Positions 55,639 to 62,781 of a stretch of 64,000 bases of DNA are shown here, one piece after another. How positions within the stretch are numbered: the stretch's first letter is position 1; each line of letters opens with the position of its first letter. A model generated the notes under the pieces. That model searched no databases, was not told the origin of the DNA, and saw only the letters and a list, made by a program, of their open reading frames with translations. The position numbers and the translations under genes are program-made. Origin of the DNA: UBA1429 sp964482225 (lineage in GTDB: Bacteria; Chloroflexota; Anaerolineae; UBA1429); assembly GCA_964482225.1 (NCBI GenBank), contig CAYZWT010000012.1, positions 46,623 through 110,622 on the forward strand, in the 5' to 3' direction.

Positions 55639-56829
55639 ATGCGCATCACGTCCGCCGAGATCTATGACGCGCGCCCCCAAGACAACAAGCAGGGGCTCAA
55701 CCTGGTGCTCTTGCGCCTCTGGACCGACGAGGGCATCTATGGCCTGGGTGAGGTGGCCCTGGCCTATGGCACGGGCAGCGCCGCCGGCCTGGCCATGCTC
55801 AAGCAGCTCGTCGAACGTTTCGTCATCGGCGCAGACCCGTTCCGCATTGAGGAGATCTGGTTCGCCCAGTTCCGGCGCACTTTTTGGGCCCTGGGCGGCG
55901 GCCCCGTGGTCTATGGCGGCATGAGCGCCATTGACGAGGCCCTGTGGGACATCAAGGGCAAGGCCCTGGGGGTGCCGGTCTATGAGCTGATGGGCGGCCT
56001 GGTCAACGAGCGCCTGCGCCTGTATGCCAACGGCTGGTCCAACATCGAGGGCCCCGACGGGCGCCCCCTGATCTGCACCCCCGACGAGTACGGCCGGGCC
56101 GTGCAGCAGGTCATCTCCGATGGCTATGACGCCCTCAAGTTCGACCCGTTCTACATCAACGCCGACCGACGCCGCTGGACCCCCACGCCCGTGCTGAGCA
56201 AAGAGATGATGGACCTGGCCGAGGGCCGCGTGGCCGCCGTGCGCGAGGCCGTCGGCCCCGACGTGGACATCTGCGTCGAGGTGCATGGCGTGCTGGCGGT
56301 CCAGACGGCCATCGAGATGGGACGCCGCCTGGCCCCCTACCGCCCCTTTTTCTACGAGGAGCCGGTGCACGCCCTCAATGTGGACGCCATGCGCAAGGTC
56401 TCGCAGAACGTGCCGTTGCCCATCGCGGCGGGCGAGCGCCTCTATACCCGCTATGGCTTTCGCCAGTATATCGAAAAGCAGGTCCTGGACATCCTGCAGC
56501 CCGATATCGGCCTGGCGGGAGGGCTCACCGAGACGAAAAAGATCGCCGATTACGCCGAGACCTATGACATGCACATCCAGCCGCACCTGTGCGCCGGGCC
56601 GGTGCACACCGCCGCCTGCATCCAGCTCGACGCCTGCCTGACCAATTTCATCATCCAGGAGTGGCGGCCCTATGCGGGCGATTCGGTGCTCGAGCTGGTG
56701 GACGAACCTCTGGACGACAAGGCCGTCAATGGCTACCTGGCCGTGCCCGACAGGCCGGGCCTGGGCGTGGTCTTGAACGAAGAGGCGGTTCGCGGGTATG
56801 ATTGCATCCGTATCGGCCCCGCGACCTGA
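55639..56829 (+). CDS. Enolase superfamily acid-sugar dehydratase (first of twin pair)
   Basis: 396-aa MR/MLE-type enzyme. Features in order: GLGEVALAYGTGSAAG, ALWDIKGKALGVPVYELMGG, YDALKFDPFY (Lys), VDICVEVHGVLAV (metal Glu and His), FFYEEPVHALN (Glu), PIAAGERLYTRYGFRQY (Glu) and MHIQPHLCAGPVHTAA (His). The EVHG, EEP and AGERLYTR pattern with the late QPH matches the galactonate/gluconate-type dehydratase subgroup, which eliminates water to a 2-keto-3-deoxy acid. AGGAGA precedes the ATG. It is highly similar to the next gene at 56867. Confidence 0.88.
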   Translation: MRITSAEIYDARPQDNKQGLNLVLLRLWTDEGIYGLGEVALAYGTGSAAGLAMLKQLVERFVIGADPFRIEEIWFAQFRRTFWALGGGPVVYGGMSAIDEALWDIKGKALGVPVYELMGGLVNERLRLYANGWSNIEGPDGRPLICTPDEYGRAVQQVISDGYDALKFDPFYINADRRRWTPTPVLSKEMMDLAEGRVAAVREAVGPDVDICVEVHGVLAVQTAIEMGRRLAPYRPFFYEEPVHALNVDAMRKVSQNVPLPIAAGERLYTRYGFRQYIEKQVLDILQPDIGLAGGLTETKKIADYAETYDMHIQPHLCAGPVHTAACIQLDACLTNFIIQEWRPYAGDSVLELVDEPLDDKAVNGYLAVPDRPGLGVVLNEEAVRGYDCIRIGPAT

Positions 56830-56866
56830 TGCGCGGGCCTGTTCCATGTTGTGCGAAAGGAGCACC

Positions 56867-58039
56867 ATGAAGATCACAGCGGTTGACATCCATGACGTAG
56901 CCTACAACCCCGCCTGGAACCCCATCTTTGTGCGCATCAGCACCGATGAGGGCATCGAGGGCGTGGGCGAGGTCTCGCTGGCCTATGGCGCCGGTTCCGC
57001 CGCCGCCGTAGGCATGGTCAAGCAGATGGCCCAGCGTTACTTGCTGGGCGCCGACCCGTTCCGCATCGAGGCCATGTGGCATACCCTGTTTCGGCGCACC
57101 TTTTGGGGCCAGGGCGGCGGCCCCGTCATCTATGGCGCCATGAGTGGCATTGATGCGGCGCTATGGGACATCAAGGGCAAGGCCCTGGGCGTGCCCGCCT
57201 ACGAGCTGTTGGGCGGCAAGGTCAACGACCGCCTGCGCCTGTATGCCAACGGCTGGTATGTGGGGCTGACCAATCGGGGAACAGGCGCGATGGATGCCCC
57301 GGAAGAGTACGCCGAAGGGGCCCGGCGCATCGTCGCCGATGGCTATGACGCCCTCAAGTTCGACCCGTTCCTGGACCTCTCCGGCCTGGGGCCGCGCATG
57401 CCGGAGCGGGTGTTGCCCAAGCGCATGTCCGATCTGGCCTATGAGCGCATCGTCGCCGTGCGCGAGGCCGTGGGCCCCGATGTGGATATCCTGGTGGAGG
57501 TGCACGGCAACCTGGGCGTCTCTAGCGCCATCGAGTTCGGGCGGCGCATCGAGGAGCTACGCCCCTTCTTTTACGAGGAGCCGGTGGACGCCATGAACGT
57601 GGAGGCCATGCGCAAGGTCTCGGAGAATGTGCGCATACCCATCGCGGCAGGGGAGCGCCTCTACACCCGCTATGGGTTCCGCGAGTATATCGAAAAGCAG
57701 GTGCTGGACATCCTGCAACCGGACATGGGCCTGGCGGGCGGCCTGAGCGAGGTCAAAAAGATCGCTGCCTATGCCGAGACCTATGACATCCACATTCAGC
57801 CCCACAACTGCGCTGGGCCCGTCTCCACGGCCATGGCCGTACAACTGGATGCCTGCATCACCAATTTCATCATCCAGGAGTGGTTCCCCTACCACCGGCC
57901 CGACTTTTACGAACTGGTGGAGGGCGCGCTAGAGCCGGAGGCCAAGGATGGCTACCTGACGGTGCCCGACCGGCCCGGCCTGGGCGTCAGCCTGAACATG
58001 GACATGATGTCCCGCTACGCCTGCGTGCACGTAGAGTAG
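56867..58039 (+). CDS. Enolase superfamily acid-sugar dehydratase (second of twin pair)
   Basis: 390-aa paralogue of the preceding gene. Same active-site blocks: GVGEVSLAYGAGSAAA, YDALKFDPFLDL, VDILVEVHGNLGV, FFYEEPVDAMN, PIAAGERLYTRYGFREY and IHIQPHNCAGPVST. GAAAGGAG precedes ATG 56867; the longer frame from 56798 overlaps the first gene. The HN at the late His site (HL in the first copy) and the loop after YANGW differ, so the pair may have different substrates. It ends against a long hairpin before phoU. Confidence 0.88.
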   Translation: MKITAVDIHDVAYNPAWNPIFVRISTDEGIEGVGEVSLAYGAGSAAAVGMVKQMAQRYLLGADPFRIEAMWHTLFRRTFWGQGGGPVIYGAMSGIDAALWDIKGKALGVPAYELLGGKVNDRLRLYANGWYVGLTNRGTGAMDAPEEYAEGARRIVADGYDALKFDPFLDLSGLGPRMPERVLPKRMSDLAYERIVAVREAVGPDVDILVEVHGNLGVSSAIEFGRRIEELRPFFYEEPVDAMNVEAMRKVSENVRIPIAAGERLYTRYGFREYIEKQVLDILQPDMGLAGGLSEVKKIAAYAETYDIHIQPHNCAGPVSTAMAVQLDACITNFIIQEWFPYHRPDFYELVEGALEPEAKDGYLTVPDRPGLGVSLNMDMMSRYACVHVE

Positions 58040-58047
58040 CGAAAAGG

Positions 58048-58094
58048 CAGGCCGCAGATGCGGGCCACATCCGTGGCTTGGCATCTGCGGCCTG
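58048..58094. terminator. Hairpin between convergent enolase-type gene and phoU
   Basis: CAGGCCGCAGATGC (58048-58061) pairs perfectly with 58081-58094, with an inner CCAC/GTGG. It is placed to end transcription from both sides, without a T-run. Confidence 0.65.
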
Positions 58095-58112
58095 TGGCAT
58101 GGTAGGGCCGGT

Positions 58113-58775
58113 TCAGCTTCCGAGATCGAGCTCCTGCATATCGCCCGTGACGGTAAAGACCACCCGCTCGCAGATGTTGGTCACCCGGTCGGCCGAGCGC
58201 TCCAGGTTGTGGGCCGCCCAGACGAGGCAGTTGGCCTGCTCCATCTTGCGCGGGTCCGCCAGCGTCATCTCGAGCAAGGTCTGGTTCACCTCGTTGTACA
58301 GGGCGTCCACCTCGTCATCCTCGCGGGGGATGGCGCGGGCCGTCTCCACATCGCCCCGCAGGAACGCATCCAAAGCGCGATCCAGCATGTTGGCGGCCTT
58401 GGCCGCCATCTTGGGGATCTGGGGCATGGGGGGCATCTTTTCCTCGTTGCCCAGCAGCAGCGTGATCTTGGCGATGCCCTCGGCATAGTCACCGATGCGC
58501 TCCAGGTCGGCAATGATCTCCAGCATGGCCGCCAGGGTGCGCAGGTCTGTGGCCATGGGCTGCTGACGCGCGATGGTCACCAGGATCTCGGCCTCCAACG
58601 CATAGCGGCGCTCGTCAATCTCCTGGTCGGCGTCAATCAGGCGGTGCGCCGCTTCCAGGTCCTGCCTGCGCAGGATCTCGACGGATTCCTCCAGCGCCTT
58701 GGACACCTTGCTCCCCAGAATGGTCATCTCGTCCTGCAGGTTGCGCAGCTCGCGATCCAGCGCCGTCCTTGTCAT
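58113..58775 (-). CDS. phoU: Phosphate signalling protein PhoU
   Basis: 220-aa helical regulator that links Pst transport to the PhoR-type sensor and limits phosphate uptake. Two three-helix PhoU repeats are visible: residues ~5-105 with IDADQEIDERRYALEAEIL and LEIIADLERIGDYAEGIAK, and ~115-215 with DDEVDALYNEVNQTLLEM and AAHNLERSADRVTNICERVVF. The E/DxxxD metal motifs are in both halves. Last gene of the pst operon, 10 bases after the HD gene. Confidence 0.95.
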   Translation of the reverse strand: MTRTALDRELRNLQDEMTILGSKVSKALEESVEILRRQDLEAAHRLIDADQEIDERRYALEAEILVTIARQQPMATDLRTLAAMLEIIADLERIGDYAEGIAKITLLLGNEEKMPPMPQIPKMAAKAANMLDRALDAFLRGDVETARAIPREDDEVDALYNEVNQTLLEMTLADPRKMEQANCLVWAAHNLERSADRVTNICERVVFTVTGDMQELDLGS

Positions 58776-58785
58776 CTTGTACCTC

Positions 58786-59556
58786 TCAGAGCTTGTACAC
58801 CTTGGACAGGTGCTCCGTCGTAGTCTCCAGCCGGGCCACGATCTCTACATGGGGCGCCAGGGTCGAGTGCTTGAGCTTGCGCTGCAATAGCTCGTCCACC
58901 TGAAAGATGCCCGCCGTGCCACTCAGATCAACCACGATGCGCACAGGGCGCTCATCGCCCCGCTCGATGCGCACCTCTTGAATGGACTGGGCCGAGACCG
59001 AGTGAATGTTCACGGCGCCCGCCTCAAAGGGGATGCGCGAGCGCCCCTGGGTCATGTCCAGGGCGTCGGCCACCTTGACCACGCCGGCCTCGATGGTCAG
59101 GCAGGCCTGCTCCCAGTTGTGGGCGATGATGGCGTGCAGTACCTCGCTGACCATGATGGTCAGTTGGGGCTCCTGATAGAGCGCCGCCAGGAATTGGCGC
59201 GCCTTGGGATAGGCGATCACCAGGCTCAGCATCTCGTGCTCTTCCCGGTGGATCACCATGCCCACATCGTGCAGGCAGGCCGCCAAAACGACGATCAGTT
59301 CGGCGTCGTCCGGCTCCATGCCGTGATCGCGCACGACGCTGGGGGTAACCCCCGCCTCGGCCAGCAACCGCATCAGGCGCAGCGCGGCGTTGGCCACGAT
59401 GCGGATGTGCACCTCGCCGTGGTCGTTCAGTCCGGAGCGATCCACGGCGTTGATGTTGGTGCAGACATAGAGCTGCGCCAACTCGGCATCGGCGTTGATG
59501 GCCTCCATCAGCGCCCGTAGTTTTTGGTTGCGTCGGGTCGGGATATGGATATTCAC
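58786..59556 (-). CDS. HD-domain phosphohydrolase in the pst operon
   Basis: 256-aa protein beginning with GTG immediately after arsC. The HD metal motif is in VVLAACLHDVGMVIHREEHE, a second His is in VLHAIIAHNWEQ, and VVKVADALDMTQGRSRIPFE supplies the distal Asp. Family members hydrolyse nucleotides or cyclic dinucleotides. Its position between arsC and phoU suggests a role in phosphate-starvation signalling or phosphate recovery, but this is inference. The C-terminal ~80 residues (VRIERGDERPVRIVVDLSG onward) form an extra beta-rich segment. Confidence 0.85.
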   Translation of the reverse strand: MNIHIPTRRNQKLRALMEAINADAELAQLYVCTNINAVDRSGLNDHGEVHIRIVANAALRLMRLLAEAGVTPSVVRDHGMEPDDAELIVVLAACLHDVGMVIHREEHEMLSLVIAYPKARQFLAALYQEPQLTIMVSEVLHAIIAHNWEQACLTIEAGVVKVADALDMTQGRSRIPFEAGAVNIHSVSAQSIQEVRIERGDERPVRIVVDLSGTAGIFQVDELLQRKLKHSTLAPHVEIVARLETTTEHLSKVYKL

Positions 59557-59979
59557 TCAGCTCTCGCGCAAGCGACCCAGCAGGCGCACGCGAATCGCAT
59601 CGCGCACCTGGCGAAACAGTTGGAGTTGCTCCTCGGTCGAGCCGGTGGCCAGGGCCGGATCGGGGAACCCGATGTGCTCGGTGCGCCCCTCGCCCAGCCA
59701 GGCCGGGCAACTCTTTTGCGCATTGTCGCACACGGTGATGACCATGTCAAACGGCTGGCCCCAGAAGACGCGCAGGTGTTTGGGCGTCTGCTGCGAGATG
59801 TCAATGCCTAGCTCGGCCATGGCCTGCACGGCCAGGGGATGCACGTGCTCGGCAGGCTGGGTGCCCGCCGAGTGCGCCTCCCACCGGTCGCCCAACAGTG
59901 TATTGATGAGTCCCTCGGCCATCTGGCTACGGGCCGAGTTGCCGGTGCAAAGCACCAGCACGCGCCTCTTGTCGCTCAT
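59557..59979 (-). CDS. arsC: Arsenate reductase, thioredoxin-coupled (low-molecular-weight phosphatase type)
   Basis: 140-aa enzyme of the LMW tyrosine phosphatase fold. The catalytic P-loop is VLVLCTGNSARSQMAEG (CX5R), the acid loop is IGFPDPALA, and further Cys residues occur in VITVCDNAQKSCPAWLGEG, in the usual place of the redox relay in thioredoxin-type ArsC. The ATG overlaps the pstB stop as ATGA, so translation is coupled. It would let the cell reduce arsenate that enters through the Pst system. No arsB or acr3 is in the window. Confidence 0.9.
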   Translation of the reverse strand: MSDKRRVLVLCTGNSARSQMAEGLINTLLGDRWEAHSAGTQPAEHVHPLAVQAMAELGIDISQQTPKHLRVFWGQPFDMVITVCDNAQKSCPAWLGEGRTEHIGFPDPALATGSTEEQLQLFRQVRDAIRVRLLGRLRES

Positions 59980-60866
59980 CCAAATCTCCCGGTGATATAG
60001 TCCTCGGTGCGTCGGTCCTTGGGCGTGGTAAAGAGTTGATCCGTGGGGCCAAACTCGACCAGGCGCCCGGCGCGATCCTCGCCCATCATCAGGAACGCCG
60101 TGTAATCCGAGACGCGCGCCGCCTGCTGCATGTTGTGGGTCACGATGACGATAGTATAGTCGCGGGCCAACTCGCGCATCAACTCTTCGATCTTGAGGGT
60201 CGCCACCGGGTCCAGGGCCGAGGCGGGCTCGTCCATCAGCAGCACCTCCGGCTGGACGGCCAGCGCCCGGGCGATGCACAGACGTTGCTGCTGCCCGCCC
60301 GAGAGGGCCGCCCCCGATTGGTGCAGCTTGTCCTTGACCTCATCCCACAGCGCAGCCTGGATCAGCGCCCGCTCCACGATCTCGTCCAGGCCGGGCACGC
60401 GGCCAAAGCGGTTCAGGCGCAGCCCTGCCGCCACATTGTCGAATACGGACATGGTGGGAAAAGGGTTGGGCTTTTGAAAGACCATGCCCACCTGCCGGCG
60501 CACCTGCACCGGGTCCACGCCGGACGCATAGATGTCCTCGTCGCACAACAGGACGGTGCCTCGCGCCCAGGCCCCGCGCACCTCCTCGTGCATGCGGTTC
60601 AGGCACCGCAAAAAGGTAGATTTGCCCGAGCCCGAAGGCCCGATGATGGCTGTGATCTTGTTAGGAAGGATCTCCAGGTCAATACTGTCCACCGCCGTGA
60701 ACGTGCCAAAGCCGGCGGCCAGGTCTTGCACCATCATGCCGCCCACCGTCAGGGCTGCGGCCTCGGTCTGGGCGGCAGCGGTCCGCTCGCGGGCGGGCGT
60801 TTCGCGCATCTCTCCCATCCGGCCGAGCACCCGCGTGGCCGTGTTGTCTGCCGTTCGTGTTGTCAT
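59976..60866 (-). CDS. pstB: Phosphate ABC transporter ATPase
   Basis: 296-aa ATPase. Walker A IIGPSGSGKSTFLRCLNRMHE, Q-loop VFQKPNPFPTMSVFDNVA (PstB-specific), signature LSGGQQQRLCIARAL, Walker B VLLMDEPASALDP and H-loop IVTHNMQQAARVSDY are visible. An N-terminal extension of ~45 residues precedes the ATPase core and is rich in Arg, Thr and Ala. GGGAG precedes ATG 60866; an in-frame start at 60992 lies within pstA and is rejected. Confidence 0.96.
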   Translation of the reverse strand: MTTRTADNTATRVLGRMGEMRETPARERTAAAQTEAAALTVGGMMVQDLAAGFGTFTAVDSIDLEILPNKITAIIGPSGSGKSTFLRCLNRMHEEVRGAWARGTVLLCDEDIYASGVDPVQVRRQVGMVFQKPNPFPTMSVFDNVAAGLRLNRFGRVPGLDEIVERALIQAALWDEVKDKLHQSGAALSGGQQQRLCIARALAVQPEVLLMDEPASALDPVATLKIEELMRELARDYTIVIVTHNMQQAARVSDYTAFLMMGEDRAGRLVEFGPTDQLFTTPKDRRTEDYITGRFG

Positions 60867-60889
60867 GTCGTTTACTCCCTTACCCACCG

Positions 60890-61723
60890 CTAGATCGTAT
60901 GCTTCTGCCGGGCGAACTGTCGCGCCAGCAGGCTTGCTACACAAACGAAACCGGTCAACAAGAGCGCCGTCCCCCAGGCCTTGCTCTGCCAATCGGCATA
61001 GGGCGAGATGGCATAGGTGAACACCGTGTGGGGCAGCGTCGCTATAGGCTGGTTCACATCAACATTATAGAACGGGTTCCCAAAGGCGGTGAACAGCAAC
61101 GGCGCCGTCTCGCCCGCCACCCGGGCAATGGCCAACATGATGCCGGTGGTCACGCCCGATTTGGCCATGGGCAGCACGACGCTGAGCATGGTGCGCCAGC
61201 GGGGCAGCCCTAGGGCCAGAGAGCCTTCGCGCAGGGCATTGGGCACCATACGCAGCATCTCTTCTGTGGTGCGGGTGATAGCAGGCAGCATCATGACGCC
61301 CAGGGCAAAGCCGCCCGAGAGGGCCGAGAACTGGCCCTGGCGCGCTACGACCAGGGCATAAGCGAAAATGCCCACCACGATAGAGGGCACGCCCGAGAGC
61401 ACGTCGGCCAGGTAGCGCACCAAGTCGCCAAAGCGATTGTCGCCAAACTCGCTCAGGTAGATGCCTGCGCCCAGCCCGATGGGCACGGCGAACAGAGTCG
61501 CCAGGCCGATGACGATCAGCGAGCCCACGATGGCATTGGATACGCCACCGCCAGGGATGCCCACCGGAGTCGGCAGCCGCAGGAAAAAGTCCACGTTGAG
61601 GGCGCCCCAGCCATTCAGGGCCACATAGCCCAACACGGCCAACAGGGCCGCCGCCGCCAACAGGGCGCTCAGCGCCGTAACCACGCCCATCAGCCGGTTT
61701 GTGAATCTCCGCCAGATGACCAT
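60890..61723 (-). CDS. pstA: Phosphate ABC transporter permease PstA
   Basis: 277-aa inner-membrane subunit with six helices: TALSALLAAAALLAVLGYVAL, NAIVGSLIVIGLATLFAVPIG, SGVPSIVVGIFAYALV and others. The coupling region is LREGSLALGLPRWRTMLSVVLPMAKSGV (split here as LREGSLALGLPRW, RTMLSVVLPMAKSG). AGETAPLLFTAFG is typical of PstA. GAGGGGG precedes ATG 61723, two bases after the pstC stop. Confidence 0.95.
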   Translation of the reverse strand: MVIWRRFTNRLMGVVTALSALLAAAALLAVLGYVALNGWGALNVDFFLRLPTPVGIPGGGVSNAIVGSLIVIGLATLFAVPIGLGAGIYLSEFGDNRFGDLVRYLADVLSGVPSIVVGIFAYALVVARQGQFSALSGGFALGVMMLPAITRTTEEMLRMVPNALREGSLALGLPRWRTMLSVVLPMAKSGVTTGIMLAIARVAGETAPLLFTAFGNPFYNVDVNQPIATLPHTVFTYAISPYADWQSKAWGTALLLTGFVCVASLLARQFARQKHTI

Positions 61724-61725
61724 CG

Positions 61726-62685
61726 CTACCCCCTCAACCCGCGTCGGCTCATGCGCCACACCAGCAGGCGCGCCAGGCCGTTCAGCACCAGGGTGATGCC
61801 AAAGAGCACCAGCCCCAGCTCGATCAACACCGAGACGTGCATGGCCGAGACCGCCTCGGTAAACTCGTTGGCGATCTGGCTGGCCAGGGTATAGGCCGGG
61901 CTGAACAGGCAGGCCGACACATCCGGGCGGTTGCCGATCAGCATGGTGACGGCCATGGTCTCGCCCACGGCGCGCCCCAGGGCCAGCATCAGCCCGCCAA
62001 TGATCCCGGAGCGGGCATAGGGCACCACGGCGCGCCAGATAGTCTCCCAGCGGGTGGCGCCCAAAGCCAGCATGGCCTCGCGCTGCTCGTTGGGCACGGC
62101 GCGCAGCACATCACGCGCCACCGCTGTCGCATAGGGCAGGATCATGATCGCCAGAATCGCGACGGCCGCCATCATACCGATGCCGATGGGAGCGCAATTG
62201 AAAAAGGGCAGGAACCCCAGTCGCGCGCCCAGGGTGGTCTGGATCGGATCGCGCAGGATCGGCACCAGCACGTACATCCCCCACAGCCCAAAGACCACGC
62301 TGGGCACTGAGGCCAGCAACTCGATCAAGAAGGAGAGGGGCTGATCCAGCCAGGAGGGGGCCAACTCGGCCAAAAAGATGGCCGACAGCAGTCCTAGGGG
62401 CGCCGCAATCGCCAGGGCCAGCAGCGAAGAGACCACCGTGCCAAAGATGGCCGGAAAGGAGCCATAGTGGTCAAAGACCGGATCCCAGCGGCGCTCGGCC
62501 AAAAAACTGAAACCATACTGGGAGAGCCCCAGCCTGGAGCCATCGAACAGCTCGTATACCAACAGCAAGATGAGCAAGACCAGCGTTGCCGCCATCAGCC
62601 ATGCCCATCCTCGAAAGATCATGTCGCCCAGCCTCGTGCGCGCCACGGGCGCGCGGCGGGGCAGCGGTCCGCTCAGCGTACTCAT
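61726..62685 (-). CDS. pstC: Phosphate ABC transporter permease PstC
   Basis: 319-aa subunit. FGTVVSSLLALAIAAPLGLLSA, LIELLASVPSVVFGLWGMYVL and REAMLALGATRWETIWRAVVPYA (coupling motif) are characteristic, with GRAVGETMAVTMLIGN near the end. GGGAGTAAGG precedes ATG 62685. It lies between pstS (96-base spacer) and pstA. Confidence 0.95.
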   Translation of the reverse strand: MSTLSGPLPRRAPVARTRLGDMIFRGWAWLMAATLVLLILLLVYELFDGSRLGLSQYGFSFLAERRWDPVFDHYGSFPAIFGTVVSSLLALAIAAPLGLLSAIFLAELAPSWLDQPLSFLIELLASVPSVVFGLWGMYVLVPILRDPIQTTLGARLGFLPFFNCAPIGIGMMAAVAILAIMILPYATAVARDVLRAVPNEQREAMLALGATRWETIWRAVVPYARSGIIGGLMLALGRAVGETMAVTMLIGNRPDVSACLFSPAYTLASQIANEFTEAVSAMHVSVLIELGLVLFGITLVLNGLARLLVWRMSRRGLRG

Positions 62686-62781
62686 TCCCCTTACTCCCTT
62701 ACCATCCAGGCTCTCGCACAATTGGGGAGCGGGGCGCAGCGCCTCGCTCCCCAAGACAGGATGCACACGCGTGATGTGATG

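Noticed and set aside
55282..56889. Minus-strand open frame of 535 codons
   Set aside because: Antisense to the glycosidase end and first enolase-superfamily gene; it is open only because of GC bias.
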